From Fidelibacterota bacterium (GTDB taxonomy: Bacteria > Fidelibacterota > UBA8477 > JABMPR01), in contig JABMOS010000079.1 in assembly GCA_013203185.1 (NCBI GenBank), forward strand, positions 1 to 35,660: DNA of 35,660 nucleotides, given 5' to 3'. Both the position numbers and the translations under genes were made by a program. The notes under the pieces were generated by a model. The model worked only from the letters and a program-made list of their open reading frames with translations, searched no databases and had not been told where the DNA came from. This document shows positions 1-8,714 of the stretch, in pieces (positions within the stretch are counted from its first letter, which is position 1; each line of letters starts with the position of its first letter).

Positions 1-33
1 ATCTGGGTATCTAGAGGTAAATTGCAGAATCCC

Positions 34-79
34 CATTCGTAATGCGTAGGGCAGGAGTTCGACTCTCCTGGGTGGCTCA
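34..79 (+). tRNA. 3' half of a tRNA-Thr(CGT)-like gene
   Basis: A T-arm is clear: stem AGGAG (53-57), loop TTCGACT, stem CTCCT (65-69). Ahead of it is an anticodon loop TTCGTAA (36-42) with anticodon CGT, as in tRNA-Thr, then a 3' stem and variable loop in the right register. Positions 70-76 (GGGTGGC) would be the acceptor 3' strand, followed by discriminator T; CCA is not encoded. The 5' half fails: the anticodon stem pairs at only 3 of 5 positions, no D-arm is visible, and no strand pairing GGGTGGC is found in bases 1-33. It is either a tRNA fragment, such as an attachment-site duplicate, or an unusual or misassembled gene. The T-arm is certain; the isotype is an inference. Confidence 0.5.
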
Positions 80-190
80 TTTATGATTTAATATTTAAAA
101 TTGGGTGAGAGTTTTTCGTCGGGCTTGACTATCGTGGTCGTAGGTGTAGATGGGTGGCTTTTCCAGCCTCCCGTCCACAAAATTCACCAT

Positions 191-583
191 TTATCCTATT
201 GGTCCCTGGCAGTCCTGACTATCCTCGAGCTCGGTCTTCTGTGATTGTGTAAGTACACTAAGGGGTTGTTTGCGACGATTATCACTAAAGTGAAAGAGGG
301 TCAGAATGGGATGCCTTAGCATCATTCGAGGACCAGAATATCTCATAACCTGTTTTATATCATCCTTGATCCCAGGCTTATAACAATGAATGGGACAGTT
401 CTTGCAGGAAGTTTTGCCCTCATGAAAAGGGCAACGATTGAGTCTGTCCAGGGCATAATTTTGGAGTTCAGAGCAATTCGGGCAATCCTTCACTATTAAT
501 CCATGCTGGTTTCTGCAGTAGAGCTGGATCATTGCCTCAACGGTTTTGGCTTCTCTTTCAATTCTATTGGTAAATATGGACAT
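191..583 (-). CDS. ygbA: YgbA-like nitrous oxide-stimulated promoter family protein
   Basis: A small cytosolic protein of 130 residues with the YgbA family pattern: N-terminal RIEREAKTVEAMI helix, then cysteines C23, C34, C37, C51, C60, C63 and C67, ending in KNCPIHCYKP and RYSGPRMMLRHP. Members are about 100-120 residues; this one has a polar C-terminal tail that looks extra. In Escherichia coli ygbA belongs to the NsrR (nitric oxide) regulon and helps recovery from nitrosative stress; the molecular activity is not established. The seven cysteines could bind a metal or Fe-S cluster (inference). It lies 9 bases downstream of a GNAT gene on the same strand, so the two are probably co-transcribed. 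No clear Shine-Dalgarno or NsrR site is visible. Confidence 0.8.
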   Translation of the reverse strand: MSIFTNRIEREAKTVEAMIQLYCRNQHGLIVKDCPNCSELQNYALDRLNRCPFHEGKTSCKNCPIHCYKPGIKDDIKQVMRYSGPRMMLRHPILTLFHFSDNRRKQPLSVLTQSQKTELEDSQDCQGPIG

Positions 584-592
584 GATGATTTT

Positions 593-1135
593 TCAACTAT
601 CTCTTTTCTTAAAGTAATCGGCACGATGGATTCCATATTTCACGATGACAAATCCGTCTGGTTCCATCATTTCCTTTTCAAACTTTAGGCCAACTTTTTC
701 CATGACTCGCCTTGAGGCAATATTGGCTGGGTCAGCAATAGCCATAATCACATCCAATCCCAATTCTTCAAAGCCCTTTTTAACCAGAGCGAGTGAACCT
801 TCTGTGGCAAGGCCCTGTCCCCAATATTTCTGTTTCAGGCGATAACCCAATTCTGTTTCAGCAGCGTTTGTACGATTTGGCCGGAGATGAAACCAGCCCA
901 TAAAAGCACCACTCGACTTTTCAATGGCAGCCCAAAGGCCCTGTCTATCCAGATCTCTGTAGTATTTCATTATTCGGGGTAAAATCTGCTCTGTGACCTG
1001 TTCACGAGCCGTGGGTTTGCCACCATTGATAAAAAGGGTAACCTGGGGATCAGAATCCAAATCAACCAGATTTTCAATATCCAATTCTGTGAATTCTCTC
1101 AGGATCAGTCGTTGGGTTTCGAGATATACTTTCAT
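593..1135 (-). CDS. GNAT acetyltransferase, RimJ/RimL-like
   Basis: A 180-residue acetyltransferase of the GNAT_3 (RimJ/RimL) type, likely transferring acetyl from acetyl-CoA to an amine on a protein N-terminus or small molecule. Signs are the start ETQRLILREFTELD, the beta4 segment GYRLKQKYWGQGLATEG carrying the Q/R-x-x-G-x-G/A pyrophosphate loop, and the ending ANIASRRVMEKVGLKFE, which is typical of this subgroup. I chose the ATG at 1135 because AAGGA lies just before it and the family starts here; the longer frame to 1153 begins with TTG and lacks a site. The substrate cannot be predicted. It heads a probable two-gene unit with ygbA. Confidence 0.85.
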   Translation of the reverse strand: MKVYLETQRLILREFTELDIENLVDLDSDPQVTLFINGGKPTAREQVTEQILPRIMKYYRDLDRQGLWAAIEKSSGAFMGWFHLRPNRTNAAETELGYRLKQKYWGQGLATEGSLALVKKGFEELGLDVIMAIADPANIASRRVMEKVGLKFEKEMMEPDGFVIVKYGIHRADYFKKRDS

Positions 1136-1324
1136 CCGTTCCTTTATCACCAAATATTGCTCTTCATATTAACTTAAGTTTATCCCCTGCCTAGATGATT
1201 TCAAATGCCAAATCCTTCAAAATTATCGCCACATCTACATACTTCTTTAATTTTTTAACAAAATAGTCTGAATTACTCATTTTTGATGTTGCAGATCGAA
1301 GATAAAAAGTGAGATTAAGCTTTA

Positions 1325-2425
1325 ATGAAAAAGCCCGCCATCCTCCTTCTGGAAAACGGACACCACTTTAAAGGATTTTCTTTGGGCGCTATCGGTACCT
1401 CCGGTGGCGAAGTTTGCTTTAATACGAGTATGACTGGTTATCAGGAGATTCTTACGGATCCTTCATACTGTGGTCAAATCATTACCATGACTTCCCCTCA
1501 CATAGGTAATTATGGTGTCAATCCTGACGACACTGAAAGTCATAAAATTCAAGCTAGAGGGTTTATTGTTCGTGAAGCCAGTCCAATTCATTCCAATTAC
1601 CGCGCCACCCAAAGCCTGGATGATTATTTGACAGAGTCTGGGGTTGTTGGCATTGCCGAAATCGATACGCGCCAATTGACACGCATCATTCGTGATGAAG
1701 GCGCCATGAATGGGATCATCAGCAGTGATGATCTGAACCTTACTTCACTGGCGAAAAAACTGACACATGTCCCCTCTATGACTGGTCAGGATTTGGTTCA
1801 AGAAGTGACCTGTCAAGAATCATGGACCTGGCCCAGCCAAAAACTTGACCATAGGTATCGTGTGGTCGCACTGGACCTGGGCATCAAGCACAATATTATC
1901 AGACAGCTCGTCGAAAATGACTGCGAAGTGATTATCGTTCCTGCTACAACGTTGGCTGAGGAGATCTTAGCTCTGAATCCCCATGGTATTCTTCTCTCCA
2001 ACGGTCCTGGGGATCCGGAACCTGTTGATTATGCCATTAATACCGTAAAATCACTCCTGGACAAAAAGCCAATTTTTGGAATTTGTCTGGGTCACCAAAT
2101 TCTGGCTCTGGCTCAGGGGGCTAGCACGTATAAATTGAAATTCGGTCACCGAGGGGGAAATCATCCTGTGAGAAATCAGCGGAGTGGCAAGGTAGAAATC
2201 ACCAGTCAGAATCATGGTTTTGCCGTTGAGCCCTCAAGTCTTCCTGATCACATAGAAGTCACGCATATAAATTTGAATGATAATACCCTTGAAGGGATGC
2301 GATGCAAAAGCATTCCGGCATTTTCAGTACAGTATCATCCTGAAGCCAGTCCAGGACCACACGATTCTCGCTATTTATTTAAAGAATTTATCGAAATGAT
2401 GGATATACATGCCAAAAAGAACTGA
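1325..2425 (+). CDS. carA: Carbamoyl-phosphate synthase small subunit (glutaminase)
   Basis: The glutamine amidotransferase subunit of carbamoyl phosphate synthetase: it hydrolyses glutamine and channels ammonia to CarB for pyrimidine and arginine synthesis. At 366 residues it is slightly shorter than the usual 375-385. The N-terminal CPSase_sm_chain domain (about 1-135) starts [15 protein letters not shown] and contains [17 protein letters not shown]. The class I GATase domain (about 180-360) has SNGPGDP, the nucleophile elbow GICLGHQ with C254, and the catalytic pair H338 and E340 in [12 protein letters not shown]. No strong Shine-Dalgarno is seen, only a weak GAG about 12 bases upstream. 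It overlaps carB by 17 bases in another frame, consistent with translational coupling. Confidence 0.98.
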   Translation: MKKPAILLLENGHHFKGFSLGAIGTSGGEVCFNTSMTGYQEILTDPSYCGQIITMTSPHIGNYGVNPDDTESHKIQARGFIVREASPIHSNYRATQSLDDYLTESGVVGIAEIDTRQLTRIIRDEGAMNGIISSDDLNLTSLAKKLTHVPSMTGQDLVQEVTCQESWTWPSQKLDHRYRVVALDLGIKHNIIRQLVENDCEVIIVPATTLAEEILALNPHGILLSNGPGDPEPVDYAINTVKSLLDKKPIFGICLGHQILALAQGASTYKLKFGHRGGNHPVRNQRSGKVEITSQNHGFAVEPSSLPDHIEVTHINLNDNTLEGMRCKSIPAFSVQYHPEASPGPHDSRYLFKEFIEMMDIHAKKN

Positions 2426-5400
2426 TATTAAATCCATCCTTATTCTGGGTGCAGGCCCCATAGTCATTGGACAAGCCTGTGAGTTCGATTATTCAGGGAC
2501 TCAAGCTTGTAGGGCCTTACGGGAAGAGGGCTACCGAATTATTCTGGTGAATTCAAATCCAGCAACCATCATGACCGACAGAGAATTGGCTGATGCAACC
2601 TACCTCGAGCCACTGACCCCAGGCATTGTTACCGCCATCATAGAAAAAGAGAGACCCGATGCCATCCTGCCCACTGTTGGTGGACAAACCGCCCTGGATC
2701 TGGCAATCAAACTGGATAAACGGGGTGTCTTAGAAAAGTATAACGTTCAACTCATTGGTGCTGATGTTGAAGCCATCAACAAGGCCGAGGACAGAGAGCA
2801 ATTTAAGGCCGTCATGGAAAGTGTTGGAATTGACACCGCCAGGGGTGGTTTTGCCAGGAGTATCGATTCTGCTCTTGAAATGGTTAAAAATACCGGGTTC
2901 CCTGCCATTATACGTCCCTCCTTTACCATGGGTGGTACTGGCGGAGCAACGGCCTACAACAATGAAGAATTTCGTGAGTTGGTTGATAAGGGTTTATCTG
3001 CCAGCCCCATTGGGGAAGTATTGATTGAAGAATCCCTCCTGGGTTGGAAAGAGTTTGAGATGGAGGTTGTGCGAGACAAAAATGACAACGCCATCATTAT
3101 TTGCTCTATAGAAAACATTGACCCCATGGGTGTGCATACTGGAGATTCAGTCACTGTCGCTCCAGCCTTGACACTTACGGATAAAGAATATCAGAAGATG
3201 CGCAATTGGTCCATAGAGTGTCTTCGGGCTATTGGTGTTGAGACAGGTGGATCAAACGTACAGTTTGCTGTTGATCCTGTATCTGGCCGGATGATTGTCA
3301 TCGAAATGAATCCCCGGGTGAGTCGATCCTCAGCCCTGGCTTCCAAAGCGACGGGATTTCCAATTGCCAAAATTGCTGCAAAATTAGCTGTTGGGTATCT
3401 CCTTGATGAGCTTCCCAATGAGATTACTGGCAAAACCCTGGCGGCCTTTGAGCCCAGTATCGACTATATCGTTACAAAAGTACCGCGCTTCGATTTTGAA
3501 AAATTCCCCACTGCTGACGGTATTCTTGGTGTGCAGATGCAGTCTGTGGGTGAAGTGATGGCCATTGGACGAACGTTTAAGGAAAGTCTGCAAAAAGCTT
3601 TCCGTTCACTGGAAGTTGGTTTGGTGGGGATGGAGCCCAAAAAAGTTGTGGGTAGGGAGCTGGATCTTAAGAAGATGCGGTTTGCTACTGCTTTTCGTCT
3701 GCTTAAAATCTGGAAAGCTTTCCAGGATGGTGTAGAACTTGAAACCCTCCAACAAATCACTCAAATCGATCCATGGTTTCTGTATCAGATTCAAGAATTG
3801 GCCTTGGATCCTGTTCCAAATTTTGATCGTGAGTCAATCCGGGAGTATAAGCGACGTGGCTATTCAGACGTACAATTAGCACAGCGCCTGGATAAAAAAG
3901 AGTCTGATATCAGAGCGTTCAGATTGGCTGAGGGAATACTACCGACATTTAAGGAAGTTGATACTTGTGCAGCTGAATTTCCTGCCAGGACTTCTTATGT
4001 GTACTCAACCTATGAGACCGAAAATGAAGTGACACCTCTCATTGGGAAAAAGGTGATGATTCTGGGGGGCGGTCCAAACCGTATCGGACAGGGCTTGGAA
4101 TTCGATTATTGTTGTGTTCAAGCTGTGTTTGGTTTGAATGAGATGGGCTATAAAACCATCATGGTAAATTGTAATCCTGAGACGGTTTCCACCGATTTCG
4201 ATATCTCTGATCGACTATATTTTGAACCCTTGACCTTTGAAAATGTGATGAATATAGTGGATTTAGAAAAACCTGATGGTGTACTGGTGCAATTTGGTGG
4301 TCAAACCCCTCTGAATATTGCCAATAGGCTTCAGGAAGCAGGCGTAAAGATCATTGGCACCAATCCATCAGCCATAGACCTGGCAGAGGATCGTAAAAAG
4401 TTTGGTGCCATCTTAGACAATTTAAAAATTCCTGCTCCAGCGTATGGAACTGCATTCACTATTGAGGACGCTTCGGTGGTCGCTGCAGAAATCGGCTACC
4501 CTGTGCTGGTGAGGCCCTCCTATGTACTTGGTGGGCGAGGAATGGAAATTGTATATACTGAGGAGTCCCTCAAAAAATATGTGGCACAAGCGGCTCTGGT
4601 TAGTGGTGACCATCCGGTCTTGATTGATGCCTTTCTGGAAGATGCTTTTGAGTTTGACGTTGATGCGATCTGCGATGGTGAAGACGTGTACATCGGTGGA
4701 ATTCTTCAGCATATTGAAGAGGCTGGTATCCATTCTGGTGATTCAGCCTGTGTGATTCCACCCTATGAGCTACTTCCCAATCACCGGAAGCGGATTGAAA
4801 AGTACACACGCAAACTTGCCCTCTCTCTTAAAACAATCGGACTCATCAATATCCAGTTCGCCATGAAGGATGGGGTGGTATATGTTCTTGAAGTTAATCC
4901 CAGAGCAAGCAGAACCGTCCCCTTCGTGAGTAAGGTGACAGATGTACCTCTGGCCAAGTATGCCGCGCAATTGGCAGCAGGGAAGAAACTCAGTGATCTA
5001 AATCTGCAGCGGGAAAAACATGCCCTCATAGCAGTTAAGAAACCAGTATTCCCCTTTAATAAATTCCCTCGTCAGAATGTATTCCTTTCACCAGAAATGA
5101 AGTCCACAGGTGAGGTCATTGGCCTTGATACCAGATTGGGGGCAGCTTTTGCAAAAGCTGAGATTGGTGCTGGAAATCACTTACCCATCAAGGGGTCGGT
5201 TTTTATTTCAGTCAATGATCATGACAAGCAAAACACCATAGAAATTGCTCGCGATTTTCAGGAGATGGGATTCCAAATCATGGCTACTCATGGAACTGCA
5301 GAAGTTCTAAGGGAAAATGGTTTGATCGTTCAGGCCATTCACAAGGTCAATGAGGGCCGACCCCATGTAGCTGACCATATTAAAAATGGAGATATCCAGT

Positions 5401-5585
5401 TGGTCATCAATACGCCCATGGGTGCCATAGCCCGTGAGGATGAATATTCTATTGGCCGGGCGGCGATCCGCTATAAAATTCCAGTCATCACCACCCTCTC
5501 TGGTGCGAAAACTGCCATTCGAGGCATACGAAGATTGGCCCTCAATGATTTAACGGTGAATAGCCTCCAAGATATTTTTAATTGA
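2409..5585 (+). CDS. carB: Carbamoyl-phosphate synthase large subunit
   Basis: The synthetase subunit that makes carbamoyl phosphate from bicarbonate, ammonia and two ATP. Its 1058 residues match the family (E. coli 1073). The two homologous halves are both present: the first opens [20 protein letters not shown] with ATP-grasp loop [12 protein letters not shown], and the second opens near residue 553 with [18 protein letters not shown] and has [17 protein letters not shown]-terminal MGS-like allosteric domain follows (about 930-1058, with [13 protein letters not shown]). The ATG lies inside the end of carA without a strong Shine-Dalgarno, so translation probably depends on carA. The several long antisense frames here are shadows of this conserved gene. 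Confidence 0.98.
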   Translation: MPKRTDIKSILILGAGPIVIGQACEFDYSGTQACRALREEGYRIILVNSNPATIMTDRELADATYLEPLTPGIVTAIIEKERPDAILPTVGGQTALDLAIKLDKRGVLEKYNVQLIGADVEAINKAEDREQFKAVMESVGIDTARGGFARSIDSALEMVKNTGFPAIIRPSFTMGGTGGATAYNNEEFRELVDKGLSASPIGEVLIEESLLGWKEFEMEVVRDKNDNAIIICSIENIDPMGVHTGDSVTVAPALTLTDKEYQKMRNWSIECLRAIGVETGGSNVQFAVDPVSGRMIVIEMNPRVSRSSALASKATGFPIAKIAAKLAVGYLLDELPNEITGKTLAAFEPSIDYIVTKVPRFDFEKFPTADGILGVQMQSVGEVMAIGRTFKESLQKAFRSLEVGLVGMEPKKVVGRELDLKKMRFATAFRLLKIWKAFQDGVELETLQQITQIDPWFLYQIQELALDPVPNFDRESIREYKRRGYSDVQLAQRLDKKESDIRAFRLAEGILPTFKEVDTCAAEFPARTSYVYSTYETENEVTPLIGKKVMILGGGPNRIGQGLEFDYCCVQAVFGLNEMGYKTIMVNCNPETVSTDFDISDRLYFEPLTFENVMNIVDLEKPDGVLVQFGGQTPLNIANRLQEAGVKIIGTNPSAIDLAEDRKKFGAILDNLKIPAPAYGTAFTIEDASVVAAEIGYPVLVRPSYVLGGRGMEIVYTEESLKKYVAQAALVSGDHPVLIDAFLEDAFEFDVDAICDGEDVYIGGILQHIEEAGIHSGDSACVIPPYELLPNHRKRIEKYTRKLALSLKTIGLINIQFAMKDGVVYVLEVNPRASRTVPFVSKVTDVPLAKYAAQLAAGKKLSDLNLQREKHALIAVKKPVFPFNKFPRQNVFLSPEMKSTGEVIGLDTRLGAAFAKAEIGAGNHLPIKGSVFISVNDHDKQNTIEIARDFQEMGFQIMATHGTAEVLRENGLIVQAIHKVNEGRPHVADHIKNGDIQLVINTPMGAIAREDEYSIGRAAIRYKIPVITTLSGAKTAIRGIRRLALNDLTVNSLQDIFN

Positions 5586-5595
5586 TTTTTTCCTC

Positions 5596-5623
5596 TTGGT
5601 CCGTTTACTTTTTCCGGTACCAA
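5596..5623 (+). terminator. Hairpin after carB, possible terminator
   Basis: TTGGTCCG (5596-5603) pairs with CGGTACCAA (5615-5623) apart from one bulged A, leaving an 11-base loop. It starts 11 bases past the carB stop. No U-run follows directly (an A-run comes later), so classic intrinsic termination is doubtful. A second small hairpin, AATACC/GGTATT at 5653-5668, sits just ahead of the next gene's ribosome-binding site. Confidence 0.3.
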
Positions 5624-5679
5624 TTAATTGCACAAAAAAATTCGGCTTAACCAATACCATGAGGTATTAAGGGGAAACT

Positions 5680-6522
5680 ATGACCGTGTTAGCGATTCCA
5701 TCTGAGGCAACTTTTACCACAGCAGATAATTTTGATATTTTTGAGCAAACCTGGCCCTGTAAGGATGCCAAAGGAGTGGTATTGATTACCCATGGCATCG
5801 CAGAACACTCTGGTCGCTATGCTCATGTTGCACAGTCTTTGGTTGAAGCAGGCTATACTGCCGTTGGCTTTGATTTACGTGGCCATGGGAAATCCTCAGG
5901 GAAACGAAATTATATCAACTCCTTCCAGGACTACCTAAATGATCTCCAAGAAGTATTAAATCGTACCAGAAGTAGTCATCCAGACCTACCTCTTTTCCTG
6001 TTTGGGCATAGCATGGGTGGTGGCATTGTTACCTTGTTCACCATCGAAAGGAATCCAGATGTCAAGGGAGTGCTCTTGAGTGGTCCCTCTGTTAAGGTTA
6101 GTGATGATATTTCACCCTTTCTTCAAAAAATATCTGGTGTGATAAGTGCTATCCTCCCCAAGCTACCTGTGGTGAAATTAGATAGTTCAGATATTTCAAA
6201 AGATCCAGAGGTGGTAAATGCCTACGATGAGGATCCTTTAAATTACCGCGGAGGTGTCCTGGCCAGAACCGGCTCTGAACTGCTTAAGGCCACCAAGACA
6301 ATTACTGCCCGTTCCCAGGTTATTGATCTTCCCATCCTGATTATGCATGGTGACACTGATAAGCTCTCAGACGTGAGTGGCAGTGAAATGCTCTATGCTA
6401 ATGTGAGTTCAACAGATAAAACATTGAAAATATACAAGGGTTTGTATCACGAGATTTTGAATGAGCCAGAACAAGACCAGGTGAAAGCAGATATCATCAA
6501 CTGGTTAAATACTCATTTATAG
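5680..6522 (+). CDS. Monoacylglycerol lipase-type alpha/beta hydrolase
   Basis: A 280-residue hydrolase of the Hydrolase_4 / monoacylglycerol lipase family, expected to split monoacylglycerols or lysophospholipids into fatty acid and glycerol or a glycerophospho-compound. The catalytic triad is readable: S111 in GHSMGG, D227 in MHGDTDKL and H257 in GLYHEILNEPE, the last being a hallmark of these lipases. The oxyanion-side motif VVLITHGIAEHSGRYAH is near residue 35. There is no signal peptide, so it is probably cytosolic or membrane-associated. AGGGG (5670-5674) lies 5 bases before the ATG. Its stop codon abuts the ATG of the glycerol kinase gene, which would phosphorylate the released glycerol. 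Confidence 0.9.
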   Translation: MTVLAIPSEATFTTADNFDIFEQTWPCKDAKGVVLITHGIAEHSGRYAHVAQSLVEAGYTAVGFDLRGHGKSSGKRNYINSFQDYLNDLQEVLNRTRSSHPDLPLFLFGHSMGGGIVTLFTIERNPDVKGVLLSGPSVKVSDDISPFLQKISGVISAILPKLPVVKLDSSDISKDPEVVNAYDEDPLNYRGGVLARTGSELLKATKTITARSQVIDLPILIMHGDTDKLSDVSGSEMLYANVSSTDKTLKIYKGLYHEILNEPEQDQVKADIINWLNTHL

Positions 6523-7971
6523 ATGGCCATACTTTCCATAGACCAAGGCACTACGGGAACCACAGTTATCCTGGTAGGTTCCGAAGGACAGATTCTCGCT
6601 AAAACCTATCATGAGTTTCAACAATTCTACCCTCAACGTGGCTGGGTTGAACACGATCCCGAAGAAATATGGGAAACCGTGGTTGAATGTGTTGGGGAAA
6701 TTTGTTCATCCACTTCAGAGGTAATTGAAGGCATCGGTATCACCAACCAGAGGGAAACTACCATCATCTGGGATGCGGACACTGGCAAGCCCGTATACAA
6801 TGCCATAGTCTGGCAGTGTCGCCGAACAGCCTCCATTTGTGAGAGTCTGGAACCCCAGAGGGCCCTCATAAAAGAAAAGACGGGGTTGCCTCTGGATGCC
6901 TATTTCAGTGGGACCAAAGCCCAGTGGATATTGAATCATGCATCCATCAATCCAGACCAGAATTTGAAATTTGGAACCATAGATACCTGGCTCATCTGGA
7001 AACTCACCGGTGGGGAAGTACATGCAACCGATTATTCCAATGCTTCTCGCACCATGCTTTTCAATATTCATGATAAGACCTGGGACTCAGAACTTTGTGA
7101 CCTATTGGAAATACCCATGGATATGCTTCCAGATGTAAGAAACTCATCTGATGACTACGGGATTGTTATTGCACTTTCTGAGATAAATGGCATTCCCATT
7201 CGTGGTGTAGCTGGAGACCAACAGGCTTCGCTGTTTGGGCAACAATGTTTTCAAAAAGGTGAAACCAAGAACACCTATGGAACGGGTTGCTTCATCATGA
7301 TGAATACAGGTTCTGAAGCCATTCATTCAGAATACGGGTTAATCACAACGCTGGCAGCAGATCCTGATGGCAAGCCATGTTATGCTCTCGAGGGTTCAAT
7401 TTTCATTGCTGGTGCAGCCATTCAATGGCTCAGGGATGAGCTGGGTCTTATTCAGTCGGCAGCTGAGAGCGAAGGAGCAGCTCTATCCGTGACTCACAAT
7501 GATGGTGTGTATCTGGTTCCTGCGTTTACGGGATTAGGCGCTCCCCACTGGGATATGGAGGCTCGTGGACTGCTTACAGGACTCACCCGAGGATCCAACA
7601 AAAATCATATCATACGAGCCGCTCTGGAAGCCATGGCTTACCAGACATATGATGTTATTCAGACCATGGAAAAAGAGACTGGCGTCAACATCACTTCACT
7701 GGCTGTTGACGGTGGAGCAACTGAGAATAATTTCCTCATGCAGTTCCAGGCGGATATGTTACAAATTGAAGTTCAACGGGTTCATTATTTAGAGACAACA
7801 GCTCTTGGGGTTGCTTATTTGGCTGGACTTGGAATTGGAATTTGGGATAAGGTCATGTTGAATTCATTTGCATCCCAGAAGACTATTTTTACCCCTAAAA
7901 TGAAAAAGGATCAAAGGGAATCCCTGCTTGAGGGATGGCGTGCGGCAATCGATCAGGCGCTAACAAAATGA
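6523..7971 (+). CDS. glpK: Glycerol kinase
   Basis: Phosphorylates glycerol with ATP to glycerol 3-phosphate, the entry to phospholipid synthesis or to glycolysis. The 482-residue FGGY kinase starts SIDQGTTGTTVILV (phosphate-binding loop), has the substrate motif ITNQRETT, the catalytic base D232 in GDQQASLFGQ, KNTYGTGCFIMMNTG, and the FGGY signature region GLTRGSNKNHIIRAALEAMAYQT. It is about 20 residues shorter than E. coli GlpK but lacks no motif. No glpF or glpD is nearby. It begins directly after the lipase stop codon, and its own stop shares ATGA with the next gene, so the three genes are almost certainly one transcript. Confidence 0.96.
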   Translation: MAILSIDQGTTGTTVILVGSEGQILAKTYHEFQQFYPQRGWVEHDPEEIWETVVECVGEICSSTSEVIEGIGITNQRETTIIWDADTGKPVYNAIVWQCRRTASICESLEPQRALIKEKTGLPLDAYFSGTKAQWILNHASINPDQNLKFGTIDTWLIWKLTGGEVHATDYSNASRTMLFNIHDKTWDSELCDLLEIPMDMLPDVRNSSDDYGIVIALSEINGIPIRGVAGDQQASLFGQQCFQKGETKNTYGTGCFIMMNTGSEAIHSEYGLITTLAADPDGKPCYALEGSIFIAGAAIQWLRDELGLIQSAAESEGAALSVTHNDGVYLVPAFTGLGAPHWDMEARGLLTGLTRGSNKNHIIRAALEAMAYQTYDVIQTMEKETGVNITSLAVDGGATENNFLMQFQADMLQIEVQRVHYLETTALGVAYLAGLGIGIWDKVMLNSFASQKTIFTPKMKKDQRESLLEGWRAAIDQALTK

Positions 7972-8708
7972 CATCAACAACTGGTCCATTCTCCCTGGAA
8001 TATCCAGGCCATACCTTTGTCTTTTTTTCACCACCTCACTGGATAGCACTGTTAATTCTTTTGGGCACTTTTGGTGCTTTGTGGTTACTCCGTGATTGGT
8101 TTTCTACTCCGAAGATAGATCTCCGGACCCGCTGGTTCGTGGCAATTCTGCTTCTCGGCCAGGAGTTGAGTCTGAATATCTGGCATATAAGTATCGGAAC
8201 GTGGAATGCTGGAAGCACTCTACCCTTACACCTGTGTGGTGTCGGAATTGTCCTGGCTGCCTTTTTGTTGGTTAACCGGAACTATTTGCTCTATGAACTT
8301 GTGTATTTTTGGGGTCTTGGTGGAGCTATTCAAGCTCTACTAACGCCTGATATTGGAGTATATGGATATCCACATTATCGCTTTTTTCAATTCTTTCTTT
8401 CACACGGAGTCCTGATCTTTGCCAGCCTTTACATGACCTGGATTGGAGGACTCCGTCCCACACACCGTTCCATCTGGAAGGTTATGGGAATCACCAATAT
8501 CTATTTGATTTTCATTGCAGGATTTAATTATCTAACAAATGGGAATTATCTATTCATTTGCCACAAACCTGTAAATGGGTCCATCATTGATGTCTTGGGC
8601 CCCTGGCCCTGGTACATCCTGTCTCTGGAAGTGGTAGCCGTAATTTCATTCTACGTGTACTACTCCCCCTTCGCCCTCAAGGACTTCATAGAGAAGCATC
8701 GATCCTGA
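7968..8708 (+). CDS. TMEM164/YwaF-family (TIGR02206) multi-pass membrane protein
   Basis: A 246-residue integral membrane protein with about seven hydrophobic segments. I recognise the TIGR02206/YwaF pattern, related to vertebrate TMEM164, from LPLHLCGVG (C90), GGAIQALLTPD, FFLSHGVL (H146), FNYLTNGNYLFIC and DVLGPWPWYI. Vertebrate TMEM164 has been reported to transfer acyl chains onto lyso-ether phospholipids, with a conserved Cys and His implicated; bacterial members are uncharacterised to my knowledge. C90 and H146 are the likely counterparts (inference). The ATG at 7968 overlaps the glpK stop (ATGA); a frame-extended start inside glpK is less likely. Position after a lipase and glycerol kinase suggests a role in glycerolipid turnover. 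Confidence 0.8.
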   Translation: MTSTTGPFSLEYPGHTFVFFSPPHWIALLILLGTFGALWLLRDWFSTPKIDLRTRWFVAILLLGQELSLNIWHISIGTWNAGSTLPLHLCGVGIVLAAFLLVNRNYLLYELVYFWGLGGAIQALLTPDIGVYGYPHYRFFQFFLSHGVLIFASLYMTWIGGLRPTHRSIWKVMGITNIYLIFIAGFNYLTNGNYLFICHKPVNGSIIDVLGPWPWYILSLEVVAVISFYVYYSPFALKDFIEKHRS

Positions 8709-8714
8709 CTTTCC

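Noticed and set aside
1-80. 3' end of a tmRNA (ssrA)
   Set aside because: The T-arm would fit, but the acceptor strand GGGTGGC does not pair with the conserved tmRNA 5' GGGG start, and an anticodon loop of tRNA-Thr type is present in register.
100-190. Remnant of a small GIY-YIG nuclease or other short gene after the tRNA
   Set aside because: A few residues in frame look suggestive (FVGLDYRGRR), but there is no start, no conserved GIY-YIG core and stops in the other frames; not supportable.
1171-1180. Palindrome AACTTAAGTT upstream of carA as an operator
   Set aside because: A single short AT-rich palindrome is expected by chance and has no second copy nearby.
2747-5029. Several long antisense open frames across carB
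   Set aside because: They are shadows of a highly conserved gene, lack ribosome-binding sites and match no family.
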